Shown here: positions 16,658 to 25,139 of the stretch, piece after piece
Numbering within the stretch: the stretch's first letter is position 1
Layout of the letters: the number at the start of each line of letters is the position of its first letter
Assembly (NCBI GenBank): GCA_964486145.1
Contig: CAZAMT010000021.1
Span: forward strand, 1 to 29,093
DNA from: CAZAMT01 sp964486145
GTDB taxonomy: Bacteria > Bacteroidota > Bacteroidia > Bacteroidales > JAAAOM01
DNA length: 29,093 bases
Reading direction: 5' to 3'
Notes under the pieces: model-generated
Seen by the model: only the letters and a program-made list of their open reading frames with translations
Told to the model about the DNA's origin: nothing
The model's database searches: none
Made by a program: the position numbers and the translations under genes

Positions 16658-17179
16658 TATTTCCGGGATATTAACAAATAAAAATTTATATAAATTTGAT
16701 TGGTAAATAATTAAACGAAACCACTTACATCAGACTTTGCCTGAAAACTATAAATTACTGAATTTGAGTAATTTAACATAATGTATCTGCTATATATCAG
16801 AAGGTTAAGGGTTTAGAGAAGTTATTAACAATTTGTCAAGATCTTTTTAGTATTTATTCACATCCCTATCATTTATCAGGATTAATTTTTTATTTTTAGG
16901 TTAAGAAAATGTGAAGACAAAGTAAGCGTTTAATTCACTTTTATTAAATCTTTAATTAACAATTATTTAATAAACAATAATGGATAAAATACTGGATATC
17001 AACTACTTAATTTTTTTTCAATATTTTTTCATTTTTAATAGGTTGAGAATAAAAACAATAATCAAGTATTCAAAAAGTCAATAGGAAATTGATTTTTTTT
17101 TTACTTTTTTTTTCACAAACTTGCTGTCACTTTTGTCGAAGCAACCATATCTAATAATAATATAAAAAACCGATTTAGA
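16658..17179. other. 522-base AT-rich gap upstream of dnaA; candidate oriC
   Basis: No gene fits here; all frames are broken by stops. The gap is very AT-rich with long T-tracts (17020-17035 and 17091-17113). It holds one consensus DnaA box, TTATTCACA (16854-16862), and two near matches, TTATTAACA (16822-16830) and TTTTTCACA (17109-17117). There is also a perfect 16-base palindrome AAATTTATATAAATTT (16682-16697) overlapping a TAAATTTG -7-like box (16691-16698). Its position before dnaA makes an origin possible, but only one box is exact and the base-skew switch cannot be judged from one window. Confidence 0.4.
16682..16697. repeat. 16-base perfect AT palindrome
   Basis: AAATTTATATAAATTT, self-complementary, 25 bases after the MCE gene stop. 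It overlaps a TAnnTTTG match on the plus strand (16691-16698). Confidence 0.4.
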
Positions 17180-18607
17180 ATGCAGCATACGGAAGTTTGG
17201 GATAACTGCCTAAAAATCATTAAAGACAATGTACCTTCCATAAGTTTCCGAACTTGGTTTGAACCTATTGTCCCCCTAAAACTTGATAACAAAGTATTGA
17301 CAATTCAGGTTCCAAGTCCGTTTTTTTACGAATATCTGGAAGAACAATACATTGATATACTGAGAAAAACACTTCACAAGGAATTGGGTTATGATGCCAA
17401 GCTGGAGTATAGCGTTGTAATGGAAAATAACATTTACACAAATGCCAGGCCATATACTGTTAAATTTCCTACAAAAAATAAAACTGAATTATCAAACAAG
17501 CCTGTCAATGTACCGTTAAGCAGTTCAGATACAGCAACTATCAAAAATCCATTCATCATTCCGGGTATCAAAAAATTGAATGTTGATCCCAGGTTGAATC
17601 CTGATTATTCGTTCCATAATTTTGTTGAAGGCGAATGCAATCGGTTGGCACGTTCAGCCGGATATGCTGTTGCCGAAAATCCCGGAGGAACCGCATTCAA
17701 TCCATTGCTCATTTATGGTGATTCCGGTTTGGGTAAAACACATCTTGCACAGGCCATTGGGATCCTGGTAAAAGAAAAAATGCCGGAAAAAACCGTATTG
17801 TATGTCAACGCCAATAAGTTTCAGACTCAATTTGTTGATGCTATTCGAAATAACAATAAAAACGACTTTCTTCACTTCTATCAAATGATAGATGTATTGG
17901 TTATCGATGATGTGCATGAGTTTGCAGGTAAAGAAAAAACGCAGGATATTTTCTTTCATATTTTCAATCATCTTCATCAATCAGGGAAACAACTGATTCT
18001 CACCTCGGACAAGCCCCCGGTTGAATTGCAGGGAATGGAGCAGCGTTTACTATCGAGATTTAAATGGGGATTATCGGCTGATTTGCAGTCACCTGATTTT
18101 GAAACACGAATTGCTATACTAAAACATAAAACTTATAAAGACGGGATCAACATTTCTGATAATGTTATTGAATATATTGCAACCCACATAACAAATAACG
18201 TGCGGGAGCTGGAAGGTGCTTTGATCTCTTTACTGGCACAATCGACTCTCAATAAAAGAGAAATAACGCTGGATCTGGCACGCGAAATGATTGACAAACT
18301 AATTAAGAATACAAAAAAGGAAATTTCCATTGATTACATTCAGAAAGTAGTTTGCAATTATTTTAATATCCCGGTGGATATGATTCAGTCACGAACCCGC
18401 AAAAGAGAAATTGTTCAGGCACGGCAGGTAGCCATGTTTTTTTCAAAAAGCCTGACCAAGTCATCTCTGGCAACCATTGGTTCGCAAATTGGTGGTAAAG
18501 ATCATGCCACCGTGCTGCATGCCTGCAAAACAGTTAATAACCTGTTAGATACAGATAAACACTTTAAAAATCAAATTGAAGACATCGAAAAGAAATTAAA
18601 AATATGA
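17180..18607 (+). CDS. dnaA: chromosomal replication initiator protein DnaA
   Basis: A 475-residue AAA+ initiator that binds DnaA boxes and opens the origin. Domain I occupies about 1-85 (VWDNCLKIIKDNVPSISFRTWF start), a short variable domain II follows, and domain III has Walker A GDSGLGKTH (180-188), Walker B LVIDDVHEF (240-248), sensor I ILTSDKPP (273-280) and the MEQRLLSRFKWGL box (286-298) that holds the arginine finger. Domain IV ends with the DNA-contacting helix GGKDHATVLHACKTV (438-452). All motifs are intact. It stands alone: no dnaN or recF follows, which is usual in Bacteroidota. CACTTTTG at 17128-17135 is a one-off -7 box. A terminator follows at once. Confidence 0.98.
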   Translation: MQHTEVWDNCLKIIKDNVPSISFRTWFEPIVPLKLDNKVLTIQVPSPFFYEYLEEQYIDILRKTLHKELGYDAKLEYSVVMENNIYTNARPYTVKFPTKNKTELSNKPVNVPLSSSDTATIKNPFIIPGIKKLNVDPRLNPDYSFHNFVEGECNRLARSAGYAVAENPGGTAFNPLLIYGDSGLGKTHLAQAIGILVKEKMPEKTVLYVNANKFQTQFVDAIRNNNKNDFLHFYQMIDVLVIDDVHEFAGKEKTQDIFFHIFNHLHQSGKQLILTSDKPPVELQGMEQRLLSRFKWGLSADLQSPDFETRIAILKHKTYKDGINISDNVIEYIATHITNNVRELEGALISLLAQSTLNKREITLDLAREMIDKLIKNTKKEISIDYIQKVVCNYFNIPVDMIQSRTRKREIVQARQVAMFFSKSLTKSSLATIGSQIGGKDHATVLHACKTVNNLLDTDKHFKNQIEDIEKKLKI

Positions 18608-18620
18608 CCACAAATAAAAG

Positions 18621-18646
18621 ACAGGCTGTTCAGTCTGTTTTTTTTT
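18621..18646 (+). terminator. intrinsic terminator after dnaA
   Basis: ACAGGCT (18621-18627) pairs with AGTCTGT (18632-18638) with one G-U pair and a GTTC loop, followed by a run of eight T to 18646. Only 18 bases separate it from the next gene, so some read-through may supply that gene. Confidence 0.8.
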
Positions 18647-18664
18647 GCCTTAATCTAAAAATGA

Positions 18665-19552
18665 ATGATTTTTTTAATCCTTTGTATCATCTCTTCCGCT
18701 GGCATTTTTGTAACTTTTAAATACATTGAAAACAAGCAAACTGACCTACTCACTGCCATCATTACCAACTATTTCGTAGCAGCAATTACCGGCCTGATTA
18801 TCAATTCATTTACCAATAAATTGTCATTTTCATCGGCATATACAGCCATCCCGGCAGCAGTGATCATTGGTGTTTTGTTTATCGTTATGTTTTTTGTTAT
18901 TGGCATATCAACCAGGCATGCAGGAATGACGATAACAACCCTTGCCAGCAAAATGTCAGTAGTAATCCCAATCATGTTTTCCATTTTTATTGATCCCGCG
19001 GACAGGCTAACATCGATAAAGATGGCTGCATTTGTTCTGGCACTTGTGGCTATTGGATTTACTGTTTACAAAAAGCCCGAAACATCAACCAGGTTAAACT
19101 TACGAATGTTTTTACCTTTATTGCTTTTTGCAGGAATGGGAATTGTTGACTCAATGGTAAAATTTGCCCAGCAGTACCATGTTTCTTCTGAAAAATCGGC
19201 AATATTTTCAACCATGGTGTTTTTTGTTGCATTTGTTTCCGGGCTAATTGTAATGGTTTTCAGAAAAAAGAATATTCAAAAAATTGTTCAACCGAAAAAC
19301 ATTCTTCCCGGAGTTGTTTTGGGATTGTTTAATTACGGTTCAATATATTTTATCATTAAAGCATTAAACCATCAAACAATACAAAATTCAAACTGGTTAG
19401 ACAGTTCGGTGATATTTGGGTTGAACAACACCGGGATTGTCGTTCTGAATACATTCATCGGCTATTTTTACTTTCGTGAAAAACTGTTAAAAGTCAATTG
19501 GATAGGTATCTCCCTGGCATTGGTGGTTATTTACATTTTATCAATTACATAA
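18665..19552 (+). CDS. DMT superfamily (EamA-like) permease
   Basis: A 295-residue, very hydrophobic protein with about ten predicted membrane helices in two similar halves, like drug/metabolite transporters of the EamA type. The conserved mid-helix TITTLASKMSVVIPIMFSIF (about 89-108) and its half-repeat near 245-265 are visible, and no large soluble domain is present. The substrate is unknown. It starts 18 bases after the dnaA terminator with no visible own promoter box, and ends one base before the YigZ gene, so the two form an operon. Confidence 0.8.
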   Translation: MIFLILCIISSAGIFVTFKYIENKQTDLLTAIITNYFVAAITGLIINSFTNKLSFSSAYTAIPAAVIIGVLFIVMFFVIGISTRHAGMTITTLASKMSVVIPIMFSIFIDPADRLTSIKMAAFVLALVAIGFTVYKKPETSTRLNLRMFLPLLLFAGMGIVDSMVKFAQQYHVSSEKSAIFSTMVFFVAFVSGLIVMVFRKKNIQKIVQPKNILPGVVLGLFNYGSIYFIIKALNHQTIQNSNWLDSSVIFGLNNTGIVVLNTFIGYFYFREKLLKVNWIGISLALVVIYILSIT

Positions 19553-19553
19553 C

Positions 19554-20180
19554 ATGGAAACTCGGGATGATGAATACAAAACCCTGCTCAGTGAAAGTAG
19601 TGGAATTTATAAAAGCAAGGGCAGTAAGTTTCTGTCGTTTGCATATCCCGTGGGCAATGAAGATGCAGCAAAAGAAATTGTCGGCAATCTTAAAAAAGAA
19701 TATCACGATGCACGCCATCACTGTTATGCATTTTTACTTGGTGAGAATAAAGAAAACTACCGTATCAATGATGACGGTGAACCATCCGGCACTGCTGGAA
19801 GGCCAATCTTCGGGCAAATTCAGTCAAAAGACATCACCAATGTATTGATCGTGGTGGTCAGGTATTTTGGTGGTACATTGCTTGGCACCGGAGGTCTCAT
19901 TACAGCTTATAAATCTGCTGCACGGGATGCTCTGGAAAATGGAACCATTATAAACAAAACCATTGATCAAACTGCCAGTGTAGAATTTGAATATGAAGAT
20001 ATGAACGTGGTAATGCGTATACTGAGTGACGATTCTGTGCGCATACTCGAACAGGATTTTGCAGTACGATGCAATATTCGATTCTCGGTCAGAAAAAGCA
20101 GGATAATATCTATAACCGAAAAACTAAATCTCTTGAAAACAGCGTCGTGTCAACGAATAGAGGCCGAAAAAAATTATTAA
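19554..20180 (+). CDS. YigZ/IMPACT family protein (UPF0029)
   Basis: A 208-residue protein with an N-terminal UPF0029/IMPACT domain (about 15-125) and a smaller C-terminal DUF1949-like domain (about 140-200). The family hallmark is complete: KSKGSKFLSFAYPV, HDARHHCYAF, NDDGEPSGTAGRPI, VVVRYFGGTLLGTGGL. Eukaryotic IMPACT acts on the Gcn2 kinase, but the bacterial role is not established. It starts one base after the permease stop. A pyrB-associated dyad and promoter follow. Confidence 0.92.
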   Translation: METRDDEYKTLLSESSGIYKSKGSKFLSFAYPVGNEDAAKEIVGNLKKEYHDARHHCYAFLLGENKENYRINDDGEPSGTAGRPIFGQIQSKDITNVLIVVVRYFGGTLLGTGGLITAYKSAARDALENGTIINKTIDQTASVEFEYEDMNVVMRILSDDSVRILEQDFAVRCNIRFSVRKSRIISITEKLNLLKTASCQRIEAEKNY

Positions 20181-20190
20181 TTAATTATTA

Positions 20191-20211
20191 ACATTCATTT
20201 AATGTGAATGT
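20191..20211. repeat. 7-base inverted repeat at the pyrB promoter
   Basis: ACATTCA, 7 bases, TGAATGT: a perfect dyad just upstream of the -7 box, covering the position where the -33 element would be. It fits an operator, but no regulator is known. Confidence 0.4.
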
Positions 20212-20220
20212 AAACTTATT

Positions 20221-20228
20221 TAAATTTG
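20221..20228 (+). promoter_or_regulatory. -7 promoter box for pyrB
   Basis: TAAATTTG, an exact TAnnTTTG match 31 bases before the pyrB ATG. Confidence 0.5.
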
Positions 20229-20259
20229 ATAAGGCAATATTTTACAAAAACAACCTGAA

Positions 20260-21168
20260 ATGAAGAATAAAAGTTTAATATCTATAACCGATTACCGCAA
20301 AGAGGATGTCGTGAACGTGCTTGATTTAGCCGAGGAGTTTGAATTGAACAAACACAAAGGTGTCCTGAAAGACAAGGTAGTGGCAACATTGTTTTTTGAA
20401 CCTTCCACACGAACACGGCTAAGCTTTGAAACGGCAGTGAACCGGTTGAGCGGGCGCATCATCGGTTTTTCCGATTCAACATTTTCAAGTGTAACAAAAG
20501 GTGAAACGCTCAACGATACCATTCGCATCGTGAGCAGCTATTGCGATTTGATTGTTATGCGTCATCCCCTTGAAGGAAGCGCACGGTACGCAAGTGAAGT
20601 TTCAAAAGTACCGGTTATAAATGCCGGAGACGGTGCAAACCAGCATCCAACACAAACGATGCTCGATTTGTATTCCATAAGAAAAACGCAGGGTTCTCTT
20701 GACAATATCAACATATTTATGGTTGGTGATTTGAAATATGGAAGAACGGTGCATTCGCTTCTTATGGCTATGTCCGAATTTAAAACTACTTTTCACTTCA
20801 TTTCTCCGGAGGAATTAAAAATGCCGATGGAATACAAAATGCATCTCAAGGAAGTTGGCCTGGAATTTCATGAACATAAAGATTTTACAGGTAGTGTTTC
20901 AGAAGCCGATATCATCTACATGACGCGTGTACAGAAGGAAAGGTTTTCGGATCCGATAGAATACGAAAAAACAAAAAACGCCTATATCCTTAAAAACGAG
21001 ATGATAGAAAAAACCAAAGATACCATGAAAGTGCTTCATCCCCTGCCCAGGGTCAATGAAATTGATGTGGATGTGGATGCAAATCCAAAAGCATATTATT
21101 TTGAGCAGGCTTTGAATGGTGTATTTACAAGGCAGGCAATTATATCATCGATTCTTGGTGTCATTTAA
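20260..21168 (+). CDS. pyrB: aspartate carbamoyltransferase, catalytic subunit
   Basis: A 302-residue catalytic chain that joins carbamoyl phosphate and aspartate in the first committed step of pyrimidine synthesis. The carbamoyl-phosphate loop FFEPSTRTRLSFETA (45-59; Ser49-Thr50-Arg51-Thr52-Arg53), the 80s loop with Thr-Lys-Gly (VTKGETLN), the HPLEGSARYA region and HPLPRVNEID (260-269) are all present. The small 39-codon ORF and pyrI follow, so the holoenzyme is expected to be the allosteric PyrB-PyrI type. Confidence 0.98.
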   Translation: MKNKSLISITDYRKEDVVNVLDLAEEFELNKHKGVLKDKVVATLFFEPSTRTRLSFETAVNRLSGRIIGFSDSTFSSVTKGETLNDTIRIVSSYCDLIVMRHPLEGSARYASEVSKVPVINAGDGANQHPTQTMLDLYSIRKTQGSLDNINIFMVGDLKYGRTVHSLLMAMSEFKTTFHFISPEELKMPMEYKMHLKEVGLEFHEHKDFTGSVSEADIIYMTRVQKERFSDPIEYEKTKNAYILKNEMIEKTKDTMKVLHPLPRVNEIDVDVDANPKAYYFEQALNGVFTRQAIISSILGVI

Positions 21169-21189
21169 TTTTAAAAGTATTTATTGGTT

Positions 21190-21309
21190 ATGAAACAGAC
21201 CATCCGCCAATTGTCGGACAAGTTATCTGAGATAGTTACTGAGGCACACACGACCATGATTGAAATGAGTGCCAAATTTCAGGTTTGGTCACATATTTTA
21301 AACACATGA
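21190..21309 (+). CDS. small ORF between pyrB and pyrI (39 residues)
   Basis: A complete 39-codon frame from ATG 21190 to TGA 21309. The stop overlaps the pyrI start codon by two bases (ATGA), the classic geometry of translational coupling. The peptide is soluble, with alternating charged and hydrophobic residues suggesting one amphipathic helix (KLSEIVTEAHTTMIEMSAKF). I recognise no family, and a frame this short could be chance. The alternative is a noncoding 137-base spacer between pyrB and pyrI. Confidence 0.4.
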   Translation: MKQTIRQLSDKLSEIVTEAHTTMIEMSAKFQVWSHILNT

Positions 21310-21767
21310 AAGAAAATAAGAAAAAATTACAGGTCAGCGCTATTAAAGACGGAACAGTAATTGACCATATCCCGGCAAATAACCTGTTTAAGGTTATTAA
21401 CATTCTCAATCTTCAAAAACTGGACTCCCTAATGTCGTTTGGAGCGAACCTGGAAAGTAAAAAACTGGGTAAAAAAGCCATCATTAAGGTTGAAAATAAA
21501 TATTTCATTAACAAAGACATCAATAAAATTGCACTGGTAGCACCTACAGCCAAACTCAACGTGATTAAAGACTATGAAGTTGTTGATAAAATGGTGGTAG
21601 AAGTGCCTGATGAAATCAGTGGCATCGCCAAATGCGTAAATCCCCAGTGCATCACCAACAACGAACCGGTTACAACCAAGTTTAAAGTAATACCAGGGAT
21701 CAGGGTAGCTCTCAAGTGCGCGTATTGTGAAAAAATCACAGACCAGGAACATATGATCATTTTTTAA
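21306..21767 (+). CDS. pyrI: aspartate carbamoyltransferase, regulatory subunit
   Basis: A 153-residue regulatory chain that binds CTP/ATP and holds PyrB trimers together. The frame could open at a TTG at 21285, but the ATG at 21306 gives the usual length and start (MKENKKKLQVSAIKDGTVIDHIP). The nucleotide-binding domain occupies about 1-100. The zinc domain has the four ligands in family positions: Cys110, Cys115, Cys138 and Cys141 (KCVNPQC and LKCAYC). Its start codon overlaps the stop of the small ORF. Confidence 0.97.
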   Translation: MKENKKKLQVSAIKDGTVIDHIPANNLFKVINILNLQKLDSLMSFGANLESKKLGKKAIIKVENKYFINKDINKIALVAPTAKLNVIKDYEVVDKMVVEVPDEISGIAKCVNPQCITNNEPVTTKFKVIPGIRVALKCAYCEKITDQEHMIIF

Positions 21768-21810
21768 GCTGCCTGTTCCCGGTTAGCAATTTTTAATGTT
21801 ACCCCCTGTC

Positions 21811-22269
21811 CTATCTGATGCGATTAACAGATTTAACCAGTAGCTCATCTCTGCGGATTCCTCTAAATGCAAGGTACAAAAGAATAATGGTTACCAGCGG
21901 GATTACAATAGTTAATGAAAATGAGTAGTTAGGAGCATTGTATTTCTCAATAATATCCTGGAAGTAATAATATATCAGCCCCAACGAACCTGTAAGCAGT
22001 AAAATGTTATAAATACAAATGCGCATCTGTAATACACGCCGTTTATAGAGAAAAATGGATATAAATATTAAAAAATCAATAACTCCAAATAATATAACGA
22101 GTGGCAGTGTTCCATAAATTTGTTCTCCATTAACATTCTCTAAACCCGTAATTTCAAACGTGTAAAAGTTTCCATCGAGTGAATAATGTTCTGAAACGGG
22201 AATACCAAACATTAAACTAATAAGAATAAGGCTTATCAAAAGGTAAACGGTTTGAATTCTTTGTATCAT
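21811..22269 (-). CDS. DUF4293 family membrane protein
   Basis: A 152-residue integral membrane protein with four predicted helices (about 7-22, 55-75, 84-103 and 116-135) and a basic C-terminal tail. The start MIQRIQTVYLLIS is characteristic of DUF4293, a family found almost only in Bacteroidota and without known function. It is convergent with pyrI across a 43-base gap in which I see no clear terminator. A -7 box for it lies at 22365-22372 on the minus strand. Confidence 0.9.
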   Translation of the reverse strand: MIQRIQTVYLLISLILISLMFGIPVSEHYSLDGNFYTFEITGLENVNGEQIYGTLPLVILFGVIDFLIFISIFLYKRRVLQMRICIYNILLLTGSLGLIYYYFQDIIEKYNAPNYSFSLTIVIPLVTIILLYLAFRGIRRDELLVKSVNRIR

Positions 22270-22364
22270 TTTAATCTTTCTTTTATTGGTTTTCTTTATT
22301 ACCTATAACATGTATTTCCACAAGAGGTTTTATTGACGGAATTTCTGTTTTTTATCAAACACCG

Positions 22365-22372
22365 CAAAAATA
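22365..22372 (-). promoter_or_regulatory. -7 promoter box for the DUF4293 gene
   Basis: The minus strand reads TATTTTTG, matching TAnnTTTG, about 95 bases before the ATG. The leader is long for a Bacteroidota gene, so confidence is low. Confidence 0.35.
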
Positions 22373-22526
22373 CATGAAATCTATCATTTGGCTCATGTAT
22401 ATCTTCAATATTCTTCTTCCTATTAATCCAAAAAGAAAGAATGGTGTTTCAACGTAAGATTCCCGTGTATCAAAAAGTTGTTCAAAACTTAAAATCGGCT
22501 TTATATGTATTTGTATAAGCATATGT

Positions 22527-22534
22527 TAACTTTG
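22527..22534 (+). promoter_or_regulatory. -7 promoter box for the SirB1-like gene
   Basis: TAACTTTG, an exact TAnnTTTG match. It lies in the spacer of the dyad TATAAGC (22514-22520) / GCTTATA (22534-22540). Confidence 0.5.
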
Positions 22535-22604
22535 CTTATAAATATGCAATTTTCCACTTAACAAATTGATTGCTCAAACGTTAGATATTATAGAAACGTT
22601 GTTT

Positions 22605-23459
22605 ATGGAAAAATCTGAATTAGAGGCATTGCTAACATTACTTGAAGATCCGGATGAAGAAGTCTTTTCCGCTGTGAGTCATAGCCTGCAGCAACATGGT
22701 GAGCAGGTTATTCCTCAACTTGAATCGGTATGGGAAAGTTCATTGAATGAAACAATCCAGTCGAAACTTGAGAATATCATCCAAGAAATTCAGCATACGT
22801 CCGTAAAAAAACAAATGGAGCGATGGATGCAAACCGGGGCTGATGATATTTTGGAAGGCGCATTTTACATCTCAAAATTTCAATATCCTGATTTACAATT
22901 TGAGACCATTTTAAATGGAATTGAAAGGATAAAAAATGATGTCTGGCTTGAGATAAACAATAATTTAACAGCGCTGGAAAAGGTTCGGATATTAAACCAC
23001 ATTATTTTCGAGGAACACAAATTTTATCCAAACGCAACCAATTTCTATTCACCCCAAAACTCGTACATCAACGTTGTTCTCGAATCAAAAAAAGGAAACC
23101 CCATTTCCTTATCAATTATCTACATGGTTGTTGCACAAAGACTCGGGGTGCCAGTATATGGAGTTAATCTTCCGAAAAATTTCCTGATGGCTTATGTAGA
23201 TGACTGGTTTGATGCAATGAGTAGTGAAAATGTATTGTTTTACATTAACGCATTCAATCGTGGCGCAGTTTTAGGAAAGCGTGAAATTGATTATTTTGTA
23301 AAACAACAGAACATGACTCCGGATGATTCGTTTTACAAACCATGCGAAAACACGGAGATAATTAAAAGATTAATTCTCAATCTGATAATCTCCTACCAAA
23401 AAATTGGGGTAAAGGAAAAAGTTACCCAAATGCAGGAAATTTTGAAAATTTTTATTTAA
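22605..23459 (+). CDS. SirB1/transglutaminase-like (Transglut_core2) protein
   Basis: A 284-residue soluble protein from ATG 22605. A TTG at 22566 would add 13 residues. The first 60 residues look like a HEAT-type helical hairpin (EALLTLLEDPDEEVFSAVSHSLQQ). The central part is the SirB1 transglutaminase-like fold: ALEKVRILNHIIFEEHKFYPN, then KGNPISLSIIYMVVAQRLGVPVYGVNLPKNFLMAY. The catalytic cysteine of true transglutaminases is absent, as in other members of this group, so enzymatic activity is doubtful. The biochemical role is unknown. It is a single gene convergent with rny. Confidence 0.85.
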   Translation: MEKSELEALLTLLEDPDEEVFSAVSHSLQQHGEQVIPQLESVWESSLNETIQSKLENIIQEIQHTSVKKQMERWMQTGADDILEGAFYISKFQYPDLQFETILNGIERIKNDVWLEINNNLTALEKVRILNHIIFEEHKFYPNATNFYSPQNSYINVVLESKKGNPISLSIIYMVVAQRLGVPVYGVNLPKNFLMAYVDDWFDAMSSENVLFYINAFNRGAVLGKREIDYFVKQQNMTPDDSFYKPCENTEIIKRLILNLIISYQKIGVKEKVTQMQEILKIFI

Positions 23460-23461
23460 AA

Positions 23462-23500
23462 CAAAGGGTTTTAACCAAAATTGAGCAATTGTTCCCTTTG
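23462..23500. other. stem-loop between convergent SirB1-like gene and rny
   Basis: CAAAGGG (23462-23468) and CCCTTTG (23494-23500) can close a stem around 25 bases. Neither strand has a T-run after it, so it is not a standard terminator. It may mark the 3' ends in another way. Confidence 0.3.
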
Positions 23501-23537
23501 GTCACGAGTTAAAGGTTCCGCTCAACTTAGGTAAAAC

Positions 23538-25109
23538 TTACTTAGCGTACGACACGGCCCTTGTTTCGCGTATCACAGTAATTTTAACCTGACCGGGATA
23601 CGTCATTTCATCCTGGATTTTCTTAGCGATATCGTAAGACAGACTATCAGCCTCCTTGTCGGATACTTTTTCACTTCCCACAATCACACGTAATTCTCTT
23701 CCGGCCTGGATTGCATAAGTTTTCAACACACCAGGATAGGAAAGCGCCAGTGCTTCGAGGTCTTTCAGTCGTTTTATATATGACTCAACAATTTCCCTGC
23801 GTGCACCTGGTCTGGCTCCTGAAATTGCATCACATACCTGAACAATAGGCGAAATCAGGCTGGTCATTTCAATTTCGTCATGATGTGCTCCAATGGCGTT
23901 GCAAACCTCGGGTTTCTCCTTATATCGTTCAGCCAGCTTCATTCCAAAAATGGCATGAGGAAGTTCCGGTTCGTCATCCGGCACCTTTCCAATATCATGC
24001 AACAGCCCGGCACGTTTGGCCATTTTTGCGTTCAAACCAAGTTCTGTTGCCATAATGGCGCATAAATTTGCAACTTCACGTGAGTGTTGCAGCAGGTTTT
24101 GCCCATAAGAGGAGCGGTATTTCATTTTTCCAATGAGGCGAATAATTTCAGGATGTAGCCCGTGAACTCCTAAATCAATGGCTGTTCGTTTTCCGATCTC
24201 CACAATTTCTTCTTCGATTTGCTTTTGTACTTTCGAAACCACTTCTTCAATCCTGGCAGGGTGAATTCGTCCATCAGTTACCAGTTGATGCAATGCAAGA
24301 CGCGAAATTTCCCGGCGAACCGGGTCAAAGGCTGATAATATAATGGCTTCGGGCGTATCGTCAACAATAATTTCAACACCGGTAGCTGCTTCAAGCGCAC
24401 GGATATTTCTTCCTTCCCTGCCAATAATTCGGCCTTTAATTTCATCATTGTCGATATTAAAAACTGTGACCGAATTTTCAATAGCTGCTTCGGAAGCCAC
24501 ACGTTGAATTGTTTCAATAACTACCTTTTTTGCATCCCGGTTGGCCGTCATTTTAGCCTCGTCCATAATTTCATTGATGTACGATACCGCCTCGGTTTTA
24601 GCTTCATCTTTCAGCGTTTCAATGAGTTGTTCTTTGGCTTCCTGTCCTGATAAACCCGAAATAGCTTCAAGTTGCTCTACTTGTTGGCGGTGTGATTTTT
24701 CCAGTTCTTCGGTTTTTTTCTCAACTACTTCAAGTTGGAGATTCAGGTTTTCGCGGATAGCCTCCACATCTTTTCTCATTCGCTGGGCCTCCTCCATTTT
24801 TTGGGATACAACCTGTTCTCTTTGTTTAATCTTGTTTTCGGCAACTGCTATTTTGTTGTTCTTCTCATTGATAACTTTTTCATGTTCTGCTTTCAATTGC
24901 AAGAATTTTTCTTTTGCCTGCAGAATTTTATCCTTTTTTATCACTTCAGCTTCCACCTGGGCCTCCTTAATCATATTCTGACTTTTCGAACGCATGACCA
25001 TGTGGTATACAATGTATGTCAGCAATCCGCCACCAACAAAGCTGGCCGAACCAATAATTGCTCCTTTGACCATGAAGGTCATTTCTGCCAATATCAATAA
25101 TGGTATCAT
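23538..25109 (-). CDS. rny: ribonuclease Y
   Basis: A 523-residue membrane-anchored endoribonuclease that starts mRNA decay. In order: one N-terminal membrane helix (about 14-38), a long coiled coil (about 42-175), a KH domain (GRIIGREGRNIRALEAATG, 226-244) and an HD domain with His342, the His371-Asp372 pair in GLLHDIGK and HHDE at 409-412. The C-terminal segment ends with the family's VKITVIRETRAVSYAK. Length and motifs are standard. ATGs at 25082 and 25073 are other possible starts. A probable 6S RNA lies just upstream on the same strand, and zapA is beyond it. Confidence 0.97.
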   Translation of the reverse strand: MIPLLILAEMTFMVKGAIIGSASFVGGGLLTYIVYHMVMRSKSQNMIKEAQVEAEVIKKDKILQAKEKFLQLKAEHEKVINEKNNKIAVAENKIKQREQVVSQKMEEAQRMRKDVEAIRENLNLQLEVVEKKTEELEKSHRQQVEQLEAISGLSGQEAKEQLIETLKDEAKTEAVSYINEIMDEAKMTANRDAKKVVIETIQRVASEAAIENSVTVFNIDNDEIKGRIIGREGRNIRALEAATGVEIIVDDTPEAIILSAFDPVRREISRLALHQLVTDGRIHPARIEEVVSKVQKQIEEEIVEIGKRTAIDLGVHGLHPEIIRLIGKMKYRSSYGQNLLQHSREVANLCAIMATELGLNAKMAKRAGLLHDIGKVPDDEPELPHAIFGMKLAERYKEKPEVCNAIGAHHDEIEMTSLISPIVQVCDAISGARPGARREIVESYIKRLKDLEALALSYPGVLKTYAIQAGRELRVIVGSEKVSDKEADSLSYDIAKKIQDEMTYPGQVKITVIRETRAVSYAK

Positions 25110-25139
25110 TTTTATAATAATTATTAAAATTTATAAAAT

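Larger units (their letters stand above)
22270..22604. other. 335-base divergent intergenic region
   Basis: No gene or RNA is recognised. It carries a minus-strand -7 box toward DUF4293 (22365-22372), a plus-strand -7 box toward the SirB1-like gene (22527-22534), and two interleaved short inverted repeats around the latter (22514-22547). Confidence 0.5.

Noticed and set aside
18661..18720. ATG at 18661 as a start for the permease or a small ORF
   Set aside because: It is in another frame and ends after 19 codons; the permease frame begins with ATG at 18665 and gives a good first membrane helix.
21768..21810. Terminator between convergent pyrI and the DUF4293 gene
   Set aside because: No stem of useful length followed by a T-run was found on either strand.
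24541..25100. Long plus-strand open frames (146 and 121 codons) opposite rny
   Set aside because: They are antisense shadows of the rny coiled-coil; their Ser/Phe-rich composition is what the complement of Glu/Lys codons gives, and no promoter or start context is seen.
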